A stretch of 8,541 nucleotides of DNA, from NCBI GenBank assembly GCA_003542955.1, contig DPJP01000454.1, positions 1 through 8,541 on the forward strand, given 5' to 3'. The notes beneath the pieces are model-generated. The model was not told the DNA's origin, made no database searches, and was given only the letters and a program-made list of their open reading frames with translations. The position numbers and the translations under genes were made by a program. Of this stretch, positions 1 through 6,066 are shown one piece after another. The stretch comes from Armatimonadota bacterium. GTDB lineage: Bacteria; Armatimonadota; Zipacnadia; Zipacnadales; UBA11051. Positions within the stretch are counted from its first letter, which is position 1, and every line of letters starts with the position of its first letter.

Positions 1-37
1 CGTCTCACACGACGAGACGGAATACGGCGGTCGGACG

Positions 38-65
38 AGGGGGGTAACGACTTGTCACGCCCCCT
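38..65. repeat. GC-rich imperfect inverted repeat (hairpin) upstream of the first promoter
   Basis: Arms AGGGGG (38-43) and CCCCCT (60-65) pair perfectly. The stem continues inward with G44-C58 and T45-A57 after a bulged G59, then A47-T55 and C48-G54 around a 5-nt loop. No T-run follows, so it is not a canonical intrinsic terminator. It could be the terminator-like end of an upstream gene outside the window, or a structural or regulatory element. A smaller dyad, CGTCTC (1-6) and GAGACG (14-19), lies at the window edge. I see no coding sequence in 1-214. Confidence 0.4.
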
Positions 66-137
66 GCCGTTGACTGTTCGCTCGCGCCTCGTACCTCACC
101 CCACAGCCCTGTCGCTTTCCACCCGACCCACGTTTGC

Positions 138-166
138 TTGACACCCTTTATGGATAGTATTACTAT
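138..166 (+). promoter_or_regulatory. sigma70-type promoter for the TPR protein / lipoprotein pair
   Basis: A perfect -35 TTGACA (138-143) is followed after exactly 17 nt by TACTAT (161-166). That hexamer keeps the key first T, second A and last T of the -10 consensus. This is the most AT-rich stretch in a very GC-rich window. The predicted transcription start near 173-175 gives a leader of about 40 nt before the ATG at 215. The hexamers and spacing are seen directly; promoter activity is inferred. Confidence 0.7.
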
Positions 167-177
167 ACATTATAGTA
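154..177. promoter_or_regulatory. overlapping palindromes covering the -10: candidate repressor operator
   Basis: Two palindromes share a half-site. The first is ATAGTA-T-TACTAT (154-166). The second is TACTATA-CAT-TATAGTA (161-177), with perfect 7-bp arms. The shared arm TACTAT is the proposed -10 hexamer, and the outer ATAGTA half-sites recur 18 bp apart on the same strand. This geometry fits a dimeric regulator that would block RNA polymerase. I do not recognise the motif as that of a specific regulator family. Simple AT-richness around a promoter is the alternative explanation. Confidence 0.45.
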
Positions 178-214
178 GAAACTCGCCGACCTGCCGTCAA
201 AGGCCTGATCGACC

Positions 215-1567
215 ATGATGACCACCCGGCTTGTCTGCGCGCTGGCAGGCCTTCTCGCATGCGTATGCGCAATCGCGGCGCCGAGCGTCTGCGTGCTGCC
301 TGTTGACGACCCTGAGGCGTCGACGCCCTGGGGTCCCGGCCTCGCGGCGGTGATGACAGACGCGCTCAGCTCGACCACCGCTTACTGTGTGCTGCCCGAC
401 CAGCAGGTGCTTGACGCGTTGGGCGGCAGCCACGGCTCGCCCCCCGCCGCTGCCGGTGCGGCCGCGATCTTCGGGGCCGATGCCGTCATCGGCGGCCGGC
501 TCAGCCGCGTGGATGGGCTGCGACTGGAGTTTGAGACCTTCGGCGACGTGGGCGACATCGAGCCCATCGAGGCAGAAGGGTGCGCCGACCTGCTGAGGCA
601 GGCCGCGGCAGCGGTGTGTGCGGCGCTCCGGATGCCTGAACCCGTCGCCGGGCGCCTGACGGAGGAGGATGCGGCCGCGGAGGCCTTCATGGCCGCCCGT
701 TACTACCATGCCAACGGCGAGCTGAACTCCGCACTGGACGCCTACGAGGATGCAATGGTGGATACGGGCTTCGCGCTGGCGCCGTACCAGCTCGCGACAC
801 TGCTGCGCGAGGCCGGCCGCTGGGACCAGGCAAAGGGCTCCTACCAGCAGGTGACCGGCCTGGGATCTCCCTGGCCGCGGGCTGAGGTCAACCTCGGGAC
901 TGTCTACTACCTGCTTGGCGACACGGCGCGGGCCCGGCAGCTCTGGGAGGGTGTCGCAAGGCAGCAGACTGACCCGCTCGCGGTTGCCTATGCGACGAAC
1001 AACCTCGGCACCGCGCTGCTGGCGGCGGGCGACACGTTCGGCGCGAGGGCGCAGTACAACCTCGCCCTGAGCATCTTTCCCGACTACGCGATGGCTATCG
1101 CGAACCTGGGCCTGGCCGCGCGCATGGAGAAGGACCACGAGACGGCGGCGCGCCAGTTCAAGTCCGCCGCCCGACAACCCGGCGACCTCACGGCCGCATC
1201 ATTTGCCGAGAAGTGCTGGGCCGACATGCTGCGTATCGAGCAGCGATATGAGGAAGCCATCGTACACTACCAGCGCGCGCTCGAGATCCGGCCGGACTAC
1301 GCCATGAGCTACGTCAACATGGGCGTGACCTACAAGAGCATGGAGCGCGAGGAGGATGCAGAGCACTCCTACCGGGAGGCCATCGCCATCAACAACGATC
1401 GCAACGCCTCCGCATACGCGCACAACAACCTGGGGAATCTCTACATGGCGCGGCAGATGTACCGCGTCGCGCTGGGCGAGTACCAGCGGGCACTCGAGTA
1501 CAAGCCTGACTACCAGGCCGCGCGCGAGAACCTGGCCAAAGCGCAGGCGATGATCGACCAGCAGTGA
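215..1567 (+). CDS. secreted TPR-repeat protein with N-terminal CsgG/TolB-like domain
   Basis: A 450-residue protein. Residues 1-21 form a Sec signal peptide: an Arg, a hydrophobic Leu/Ala/Cys core, and AIA before the likely cut, so it should act outside the cytoplasm. Residues about 24-140 resemble the alpha/beta domain seen in FlgO/CsgG/TolB-like proteins (strand VCVLPVDD, then FGADAVIGGRLSRVDGLRLE). From about residue 154 to 445 there are roughly eight tetratricopeptide repeats with Gly/Ala/Tyr at canonical positions, for example NNLGTALLAAGD, YVNMGVTYKSM and YQRALEYKPDY. TPRs mediate protein-protein binding, so a scaffold or assembly role in the envelope is likely; the partner is unknown. 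AAAGG at 199-203 is an imperfectly spaced ribosome site. A second ATG follows immediately at 218. The downstream lipoprotein begins 19 nt after the stop, so the two are probably one transcript. No enzymatic motif is visible. Confidence 0.85.
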   Translation: MMTTRLVCALAGLLACVCAIAAPSVCVLPVDDPEASTPWGPGLAAVMTDALSSTTAYCVLPDQQVLDALGGSHGSPPAAAGAAAIFGADAVIGGRLSRVDGLRLEFETFGDVGDIEPIEAEGCADLLRQAAAAVCAALRMPEPVAGRLTEEDAAAEAFMAARYYHANGELNSALDAYEDAMVDTGFALAPYQLATLLREAGRWDQAKGSYQQVTGLGSPWPRAEVNLGTVYYLLGDTARARQLWEGVARQQTDPLAVAYATNNLGTALLAAGDTFGARAQYNLALSIFPDYAMAIANLGLAARMEKDHETAARQFKSAARQPGDLTAASFAEKCWADMLRIEQRYEEAIVHYQRALEIRPDYAMSYVNMGVTYKSMEREEDAEHSYREAIAINNDRNASAYAHNNLGNLYMARQMYRVALGEYQRALEYKPDYQAARENLAKAQAMIDQQ

Positions 1568-1574
1568 ACTCACA

Positions 1575-1583
1575 GAGGTGGGA
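1575..1583 (+). promoter_or_regulatory. ribosome binding site of the lipoprotein gene
   Basis: GAGGTGGGA lies just upstream of the ATG at 1587. It makes that ATG the preferred start. The in-frame GTG at 1578 lies inside the Shine-Dalgarno itself and would add only three residues. Confidence 0.6.
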
Positions 1584-1586
1584 CTG

Positions 1587-2159
1587 ATGAGATATTACAT
1601 GCCCGGAGTTGTGGTGCTTGCGGTGCTGCTTGCGGGCTGCGGAGGCTGGCAGGGCCCCACAACGGGTCATGCAGTCGGTTATATCTATGTCGACAACGGT
1701 GCGGACACCGCACACGACGGTGCGGACACTGCACAGGCGCAGTCCGCAACGCTCGAGCTTCTCCCGGCCGCGACAGCGGATCCAGACCTGCACCCGGTCA
1801 GCGGAGCCACGGTGACTATCGTCCAGGTCAGTCGCAGCACGGTGACGACCACCGACGGCTCGTTCGGGATCTTCAATATCGAGCCCGGCACCTACTCGCT
1901 GCGTGTCACCCACCCGACCTACGGGGCCCGCCAGTGGCAGGTCAACATCGAGGCGGGATACACGACCTTCGGGGAGAGCGTCCTGCGCCCCAATGGCGGC
2001 GTCCCGGTCTATGATGACTATGACTACTTCTGGTCATGGGATGATTACTACGACGACTGGTCATACTGGGATGACAGCGGCGGCTATGTGCCCGAGCCCC
2101 CGCCCACCAATGATACAATCGACGACGGTGGCGGGCTGTCATCGGCGCAGGAGGAGTAG
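1587..2159 (+). CDS. small lipoprotein with carboxypeptidase regulatory-like domain and Asp/Tyr/Trp-rich tail
   Basis: A 190-residue protein. A type II signal peptide (MRYYMPGVVVLAVLLAGC) carries the lipobox LAGC, so Cys18 should be lipidated and membrane anchored. Residues about 28-135 read as a CarboxypepD_reg-like beta-sandwich (PF13620 type). The signature is PVSGATVTI, a TTDGSFGIFNIEPGTYSLRV core typical of such domains, then a strand ending GESVLRP. A seven-residue duplication (GADTA units, residues about 37-50) interrupts the first strand. Residues 142-167 are extraordinarily rich in Asp (9), Tyr (7) and Trp (4), followed by a Pro-rich, acidic C-terminus. The fold suggests adhesion or polysaccharide/protein binding rather than catalysis. 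It follows the TPR gene by 19 nt and is probably co-expressed with it. The specific function is unknown. Confidence 0.8.
   Translation: MRYYMPGVVVLAVLLAGCGGWQGPTTGHAVGYIYVDNGADTAHDGADTAQAQSATLELLPAATADPDLHPVSGATVTIVQVSRSTVTTTDGSFGIFNIEPGTYSLRVTHPTYGARQWQVNIEAGYTTFGESVLRPNGGVPVYDDYDYFWSWDDYYDDWSYWDDSGGYVPEPPPTNDTIDDGGGLSSAQEE
1696..1735 (+). repeat. tandem 21-bp-period repeat inside the lipoprotein gene
   Basis: Two 19-nt copies (1696-1714 and 1717-1735) differ at one base (C/T) and have a period of 21 bp, so the frame is kept and seven residues are duplicated. Each copy contains a dyad: GTGCGG-aca-CCGCAC is perfect in copy 1, and one arm base is changed in copy 2. It looks like a recent in-frame duplication, possibly helped by hairpin slippage. 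Confidence 0.75.
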
Positions 2160-2171
2160 GGGCGCGGCGGG

Positions 2172-2253
2172 GGAGGCCGCGGGCTGGTCTCATCCGCGGC
2201 GGTGCGGCCGTCGCAGCCTCGGCCAGCCCCTCCGACGAAGGAAAGGCCCTTTC
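2172..2253. terminator. GC-rich dyads between convergent genes, possible bidirectional termination region
   Basis: The 96-nt gap between the two convergent stops contains several inverted repeats. GGGCTGG (2181-2187) pairs with CCAGCCC (2223-2229), with flanking GGAG/CTCC able to extend the stem. GCCGCGG (2176-2182) pairs with CCGCGGC (2194-2200). GAAAGG-c-CCTTTC (2241-2253) sits directly beside the minus-strand stop. No clear U-tract follows on either strand, so intrinsic termination is only plausible, not shown. Confidence 0.35.
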
Positions 2254-2255
2254 AC

Positions 2256-3257
2256 CTACTGCCCGTCCGAGAGCCAGTGAACGAACTCCGGCAGCACATC
2301 GTGCGTCTTGGCGAACTCGATGTTGAGCCGGTAGGAGTTCCGCAGCGCCCGGCTGTAGCGGTCGATGAGATGCGACAGCGCTTCCTCCGTCCGGGGCTTG
2401 TTGACAATGTACAACTGGGGACGTCTGGCCGGTGCGTTGAGCGTGAGCAGGTAGCGGATGGCAAGGTCCGTCGGCGCCATCGAGTAGCCGATGCAGAAGA
2501 TGCGGTCAGACTCACCGATCGCCTCCGCGGCAAGCCGCCAGATGCAGCGGATCACGTGGTGGTCGTAGATTGCGGTCTTCTGGAAGACCGGCGGTACCAT
2601 CAGCGGGCGGTGGTCGATCAGGGGCCAGCCGCCATGCGCCTGCAGCTCGGCCTTCACATGCTCGGGCATCAGCTTCGGTGAGCAGTAGACGTGCTCGCCC
2701 GGAGTGTCCACGCCTCCGGAGTAGTACCAGTTGGTGGAGCCGTGGAGCTTCAGCAGGCCGAAGCCGGCCTTTCCGGGCGCATACTCGGGCAGCCCCACTC
2801 GCGTGGCCGCCTGCTGGATCGGGCCCAGGTAGACCTGCGTGGGCGATTGCACAATGCCCTCGGTTACCGCGGCCCACTCGATGCACAGATCGTAGTTGAC
2901 GGTGATGATCGTCTCCCGCCGCTGTGCCCAGTGGCTCACCAGTCGCGCCAGCCAATCCGGAGAGTCGTCACCGAAGAAGCGATCCTGCGTCTGCTGGAGC
3001 ACCGTGGCGATGGTCTGCTGGAAGATGATGAAGTCGGCCTTGTTGTAGAGCGCCTCCGGCTCATCCTGCCACGGGTAGCGCTGCCCGAGGTAGCTCAGCG
3101 CCAACTCGATATCGTTGTTGAAGCGTTCCATCAGCGTGTGCAGGCGCTGGTGGTCCGACAGCTCCGCGCAGACGCGCTCGCCCAGATCTGCCAGCAGCGG
3201 CATATCGGGCAGCGCCGCGCGAGTCAGCCCGGCTCCGACGAGGAAGACGTCAGCCAT
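2256..3257 (-). CDS. SIR2-like family protein (SIR2_2 / PF13289 type), putative NAD-processing enzyme
   Basis: A 333-residue protein beginning MADVFLVGAGLT. It shows the ordered landmarks of SIR2-like Rossmann proteins: a GAG nucleotide loop at residues 8-10, TVNYD at 119-123 (the equivalent of the sirtuin TQNID, with Asn121 and Asp123), KLHGSTNW at 170-177 (with the catalytic-type His172), and IGYSMAPTD at 257-265. The paired Cys zinc ribbon of true sirtuin deacetylases is not visible; Cys192 stands alone. Family knowledge says such proteins may hydrolyse NAD or bind NAD/ADP-ribose; several standalone or fused members are phage-defence NADases. This one has no visible effector or sensor partner domain and no membrane segment. 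The start is set by the domain edge and by its 8-nt overlap with the upstream amidohydrolase stop. The longer open frame further upstream only shadows that gene. Substrate and role are unproven. Confidence 0.8.
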   Translation of the reverse strand: MADVFLVGAGLTRAALPDMPLLADLGERVCAELSDHQRLHTLMERFNNDIELALSYLGQRYPWQDEPEALYNKADFIIFQQTIATVLQQTQDRFFGDDSPDWLARLVSHWAQRRETIITVNYDLCIEWAAVTEGIVQSPTQVYLGPIQQAATRVGLPEYAPGKAGFGLLKLHGSTNWYYSGGVDTPGEHVYCSPKLMPEHVKAELQAHGGWPLIDHRPLMVPPVFQKTAIYDHHVIRCIWRLAAEAIGESDRIFCIGYSMAPTDLAIRYLLTLNAPARRPQLYIVNKPRTEEALSHLIDRYSRALRNSYRLNIEFAKTHDVLPEFVHWLSDGQ

Positions 3258-4047
3258 CGGTCGAGCCCCCCAATGCCCGCAGCAGGTTGCCTCCCAGGAT
3301 TGCCTGCTCCTGCTCCGCCGGCAGCCCCAGCGCCCTGAGGTTCGCCACCGCCCCGGATTGGCTCTCCCATGGAAAGTCCGAGCCCCATACGATCCGGTCG
3401 GCCCCGTGTGCCTCGATGATGCGGCGCATCTGCCCGTCGGGGCCGTGGCCGACGGCATAGCAGGTGTCCAGATACACGCTGCGACCCACCAGGTGCTGTT
3501 CCACGTCATCCCAGAGTTGATATCCGCCCATGTGGGCGATCACCAGCCGCACGTACGGGTGTCTTTCGGCCAGGGCCGCCAGCCGCTGTGGAATGGGCTC
3601 GATGTCGGGGATCGGGATGATCTCGTCCCCTGCGTGCATCACCAGCAGGAACTGGTCTGCGATTGCTTCGAAGAGTGCCTCTGCCGCCGGCTCCGCAAGC
3701 GTGAAGCCCTGGAAGAACGGCTGGAACTTGATGCCCTGGATGCCGCCGTCGAGCAGACGCCGTATCTGCGCATCGCTGTCATCACAGTGCGGGTGCAGGG
3801 CGCCGAAGGGGATCAAGCGGTCGCGCGGGAGTTCGAGTATCCAGCGATTGATCGAGCGCACCTGCTCGGGCCTGGTCGCCACCGGGCAGACGACGCTCTT
3901 GTCCACCCCGGCTTCGTCCATGTGGCGCAGGAGGTTATCGATGGTCGGCAACAGGACCGGCACGGCGCCATAGGCCGTCTGGAGCGCCTCGACGGCCGCG
4001 GGCGCCACTTTGTCAGGGAAGGCGTGTGTATGTGAGTCGATGATCAT
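3250..4047 (-). CDS. amidohydrolase-2 family TIM-barrel metal-dependent hydrolase/decarboxylase (ACMSD-like)
   Basis: A 265-residue protein beginning MIIDSHTHAFPD. It has the metal-binding signatures of the PF04909 superfamily: HTH near the N-terminus (His6, His8), GIKFQP at 105-110, the strand-5 His in MHAG (His138), the strand-6 His in IAHMGG (His172), and the catalytic Asp in WGSDFPWE (Asp224). Family members hydrolyse or decarboxylate small organic acids (ACMSD, gamma-resorcylate decarboxylase, lactonases). The substrate cannot be read from sequence. It should be cytoplasmic, with no signal peptide. An in-frame ATG at 4059 would add MEPT. I prefer 4047 because GGA lies at proper spacing before it, whereas the 4059 ATG directly abuts a GGA. 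The stop codon overlaps the start of the SIR2-like gene (ATGGCTGA), which implies translational coupling. Confidence 0.85.
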   Translation of the reverse strand: MIIDSHTHAFPDKVAPAAVEALQTAYGAVPVLLPTIDNLLRHMDEAGVDKSVVCPVATRPEQVRSINRWILELPRDRLIPFGALHPHCDDSDAQIRRLLDGGIQGIKFQPFFQGFTLAEPAAEALFEAIADQFLLVMHAGDEIIPIPDIEPIPQRLAALAERHPYVRLVIAHMGGYQLWDDVEQHLVGRSVYLDTCYAVGHGPDGQMRRIIEAHGADRIVWGSDFPWESQSGAVANLRALGLPAEQEQAILGGNLLRALGGSTDG

Positions 4048-4059
4048 GGTTGGTTCCAT

Positions 4060-4226
4060 TCCGCGAGGTTGCGGCCATTTCGTCAGGCGGTGGCCGCGGG
4101 TCGGATGGCGGCCGGCTCGTCGTCCCCTGGCGGCGTTGGGCTCGCGGGCCAGTCTCCCTCCGCCCGCATGCAGCCGCGGTCGTCGCTCGGCTGGCCCCTC
4201 CCGCGGCGTCTCCAGAGCCCGCCGGC
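4060..4226. other. GC-rich intergenic region between M48 protease gene and amidohydrolase gene
   Basis: No gene is visible here. The region holds inverted repeats GGCCGC (4092-4097) / GCGGCC (4108-4113) and GGGCCAG (4146-4152) / CTGGCCC (4191-4197). These could terminate or attenuate minus-strand transcription leaving the protease gene. No AT-rich -10 is obvious for the amidohydrolase, so read-through from the protease promoter remains possible. Confidence 0.4.
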
Positions 4227-5873
4227 CTACCCCACCCCAGCCACGACCAGCAGACCGTAGAGGAAAACAAGCGCGCCGACAAGCGTCATCCCCGCCGCAA
4301 GGAACTTCGCAACGCCGCGGTTGTGCGAGGTGTGCACATCGCCGTTGGGCATGTAGACCTTGTAGATCTCGAGGTAGGGGATCGGGAAGCGCCGGTACCA
4401 GCCCTCGACCCGCACATCCTGGCCGACGAACTGCTCAGCCCTGAACAGCCCGAAGAGGAACTCCAGCGCCCCGAGCGGCTGGCGGTAGTCCATGGTCATG
4501 AAGCCGGTGTCATCCTGGATGACGAGGTCCTCGGACCAGTAGAGCCCCGGAATGCCGCGGCCGATGATGCGCCCGCTCAGGATCGAGGGAACACAGCGGA
4601 TCCTGGACACTTTGATCTCCTGCACGAGATCGGCAACTCGCTGTCCGGCGAAGCGACCCAGCGGATAGGAGAAGCCCAGCTTGATGAGCATCCCTATACC
4701 CGCGCCTGCCACTGCCGCGCCCAGCCCGACGACCCAGGCCTCCGCGCTCACGCCAAGAGCGAGCGCGACGATGAGGCCGAAAACGAGGCCGAACAGCGGA
4801 GCGTAGTTGACCAGCGCGTCGGTGATGAAGTCATCCCAGTAGCTCTCCGGCGCTTTGTCGGGTATCTCCAGCGCCGGCCTCTGCCCCTGTTTGACTGCCA
4901 GCTTGCCGAGCGCGCGGATGCGCTTGGCCGGCAAGGGATGGGACGAACTCAACTCGCAGATGATTGCCCAGGGGTTGAAGATGTCCCAGCGCATGGCGTT
5001 GGCGGCAACCTCGGGCGCGTACTTGTCCGATGTCGCCGAGTAGCCGCCGGCGCTTGCCAGCGCCATCGATGCGCCGAACTTCGGGTCGAATATGCCCAGC
5101 ATCTGCGAGCCGCCCGCGGCCACCATGGATACCTGTTCGCGTTCGCCCTGCTCATTCTGCTGTGTTTTTGCGGCGCGTGCCAGCCCGTAGGCGACCTTCA
5201 ACAGCCCGGTAGCCAACGAGTTCGCGTCCCCCGTGGACTGTGCTGAGAACTCATCCGCGTAGTACTCGCGGAGCCGAGAGAGTCCCAGCACGATATACTG
5301 ACTGATGATATAGGCGATGAACGCGCCGATCGCGACAAGCACCACGTAGCCGCCGCTCTTGCGGCTGCCGCGGCCCGCGCGGATGCCGAAGCGGTAGATC
5401 ATGTACAGAACCAGTGGCACGGTCGCGGCGATAGTCATCACCACGAAATCCCAGTGCACGATATGGCCCAGTTCGTGAGCTATGACGGCGCGCACCTCGC
5501 GCTCGTCACAGACATCCAGAAGCCCGCGGGTGACCACCAGTCGCGCGTTGCCGGGGTAGTGGCCGAAGGTGAAGGCGTTGGGGTTGCCGTCCTCGATGAT
5601 GCCGAAGCGCGGGTTGGCCACCTTGTAGCGCCGGCAGGCATCGGCCAGCCAGGCCGCCTGCTTGCCGTCTACCTGCTCGAGCGGCACCCAGCGGATCTTG
5701 AGTATCCACTGAAGGATGAACGGGGAGATGGCGTACTGGACCAGCGCCATCCCGACCGCGAAGACGATCGCCAGCCACAGCGGCGCCTCCATGGCGTACA
5801 GAGCCGCCACGCCCACGGCGAACACCAGACCGAAGAGGATCAGAAGCGTGCCCATCGACTTGAGAAAGAGCAT
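4227..5873 (-). CDS. M48 family (HtpX/Ste24-like) membrane zinc metalloprotease with extended C-terminal domain
   Basis: A 548-residue protein. Two N-terminal membrane segments (about 9-27 and 32-58) precede the protease domain. The zinc motif HELGH is at 133-137 within VRAVIAHELGHIVHWD, and the third ligand Glu203 is in REYYADEFSA. HPLPAKRI (312-319) matches the substrate-cleft HPP..RI motif of the family. Further membrane helices lie at about 140-159 and 176-197, so the active site should face the cytoplasm as in HtpX, which removes damaged membrane proteins. HtpX is typically near 290 residues. This protein adds a helix pair (about 355-401), a beta-rich soluble segment (about 419-506) and a final helix (522-545). 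The start ATG at 5873 is chosen because GGAAGGTGAA lies 7 nt upstream; the frame extends to 5930 without a ribosome site. It is transcribed divergently from the export protein gene. Confidence 0.87.
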   Translation of the reverse strand: MLFLKSMGTLLILFGLVFAVGVAALYAMEAPLWLAIVFAVGMALVQYAISPFILQWILKIRWVPLEQVDGKQAAWLADACRRYKVANPRFGIIEDGNPNAFTFGHYPGNARLVVTRGLLDVCDEREVRAVIAHELGHIVHWDFVVMTIAATVPLVLYMIYRFGIRAGRGSRKSGGYVVLVAIGAFIAYIISQYIVLGLSRLREYYADEFSAQSTGDANSLATGLLKVAYGLARAAKTQQNEQGEREQVSMVAAGGSQMLGIFDPKFGASMALASAGGYSATSDKYAPEVAANAMRWDIFNPWAIICELSSSHPLPAKRIRALGKLAVKQGQRPALEIPDKAPESYWDDFITDALVNYAPLFGLVFGLIVALALGVSAEAWVVGLGAAVAGAGIGMLIKLGFSYPLGRFAGQRVADLVQEIKVSRIRCVPSILSGRIIGRGIPGLYWSEDLVIQDDTGFMTMDYRQPLGALEFLFGLFRAEQFVGQDVRVEGWYRRFPIPYLEIYKVYMPNGDVHTSHNRGVAKFLAAGMTLVGALVFLYGLLVVAGVG

Positions 5874-5880
5874 CTGTTCG

Positions 5881-5890
5881 TTCACCTTCC
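5881..5890 (-). promoter_or_regulatory. ribosome binding site of the M48 protease gene
   Basis: Read on the minus strand this is GGAAGGTGAA, 7 nt before the ATG at 5873. It fixes that start over the in-frame GTG at 5885, which lies within the site. Confidence 0.6.
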
Positions 5891-5961
5891 TATCGGAGGG
5901 CGGCCGAGTCTCCCGTCGGCGCAGGCGCACAGCGCGGAGACGGCGATAGCCCTCGGTGCGC

Positions 5962-5985
5962 GGTGTATGGTATTATTATAGCACC
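5962..5985. promoter_or_regulatory. AT-rich divergent promoter island between M48 gene and export/cdaA operon
   Basis: On the minus strand, 5980-5975 reads a perfect TATAAT. On the plus strand the same tract gives TATTAT at 5971 and 5974. The core TATTATTATA (5971-5980) matches TATTACTATA (158-167) of the first promoter at nine of ten bases. It is flanked by GGTGTAT (5962-5968) and ATA-g-CACC (5978-5985), an imperfect dyad. No good -35 hexamer is seen for either direction, which may mean activator dependence or an alternative sigma factor. A minus-strand start here gives the protease gene a leader of roughly 95 nt. Confidence 0.5.
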
Positions 5986-6066
5986 AAACCGGGACGTGGC
6001 GGAGGCGAGTTTGGCGTCACCGACGCCGCCGTCGGGTCTCCTCTCGGCGAAAGGTCTACTCCATCA

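Noticed and set aside
197..1177. 326-residue minus-strand open frame opposite the TPR gene
   Set aside because: Arg/Gly/Val-rich antisense translation with no motif. The plus strand encodes clear TPR repeats and a signal peptide.
3258..3509. N-terminal extension of the SIR2-like protein by 84 residues
   Set aside because: The extension overlaps the amidohydrolase coding region in another frame and is Arg/Trp/Cys-rich. The GAG nucleotide loop begins right after the ATG at 3257.
2202..4035. Chain of plus-strand open frames opposite the SIR2-like and amidohydrolase genes
   Set aside because: All are antisense shadows with Arg/His-rich, motif-free translations.
4050..5246. 398-residue plus-strand open frame opposite the M48 protease gene
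   Set aside because: No domain or ribosome site. The minus strand carries HELGH and membrane helices.
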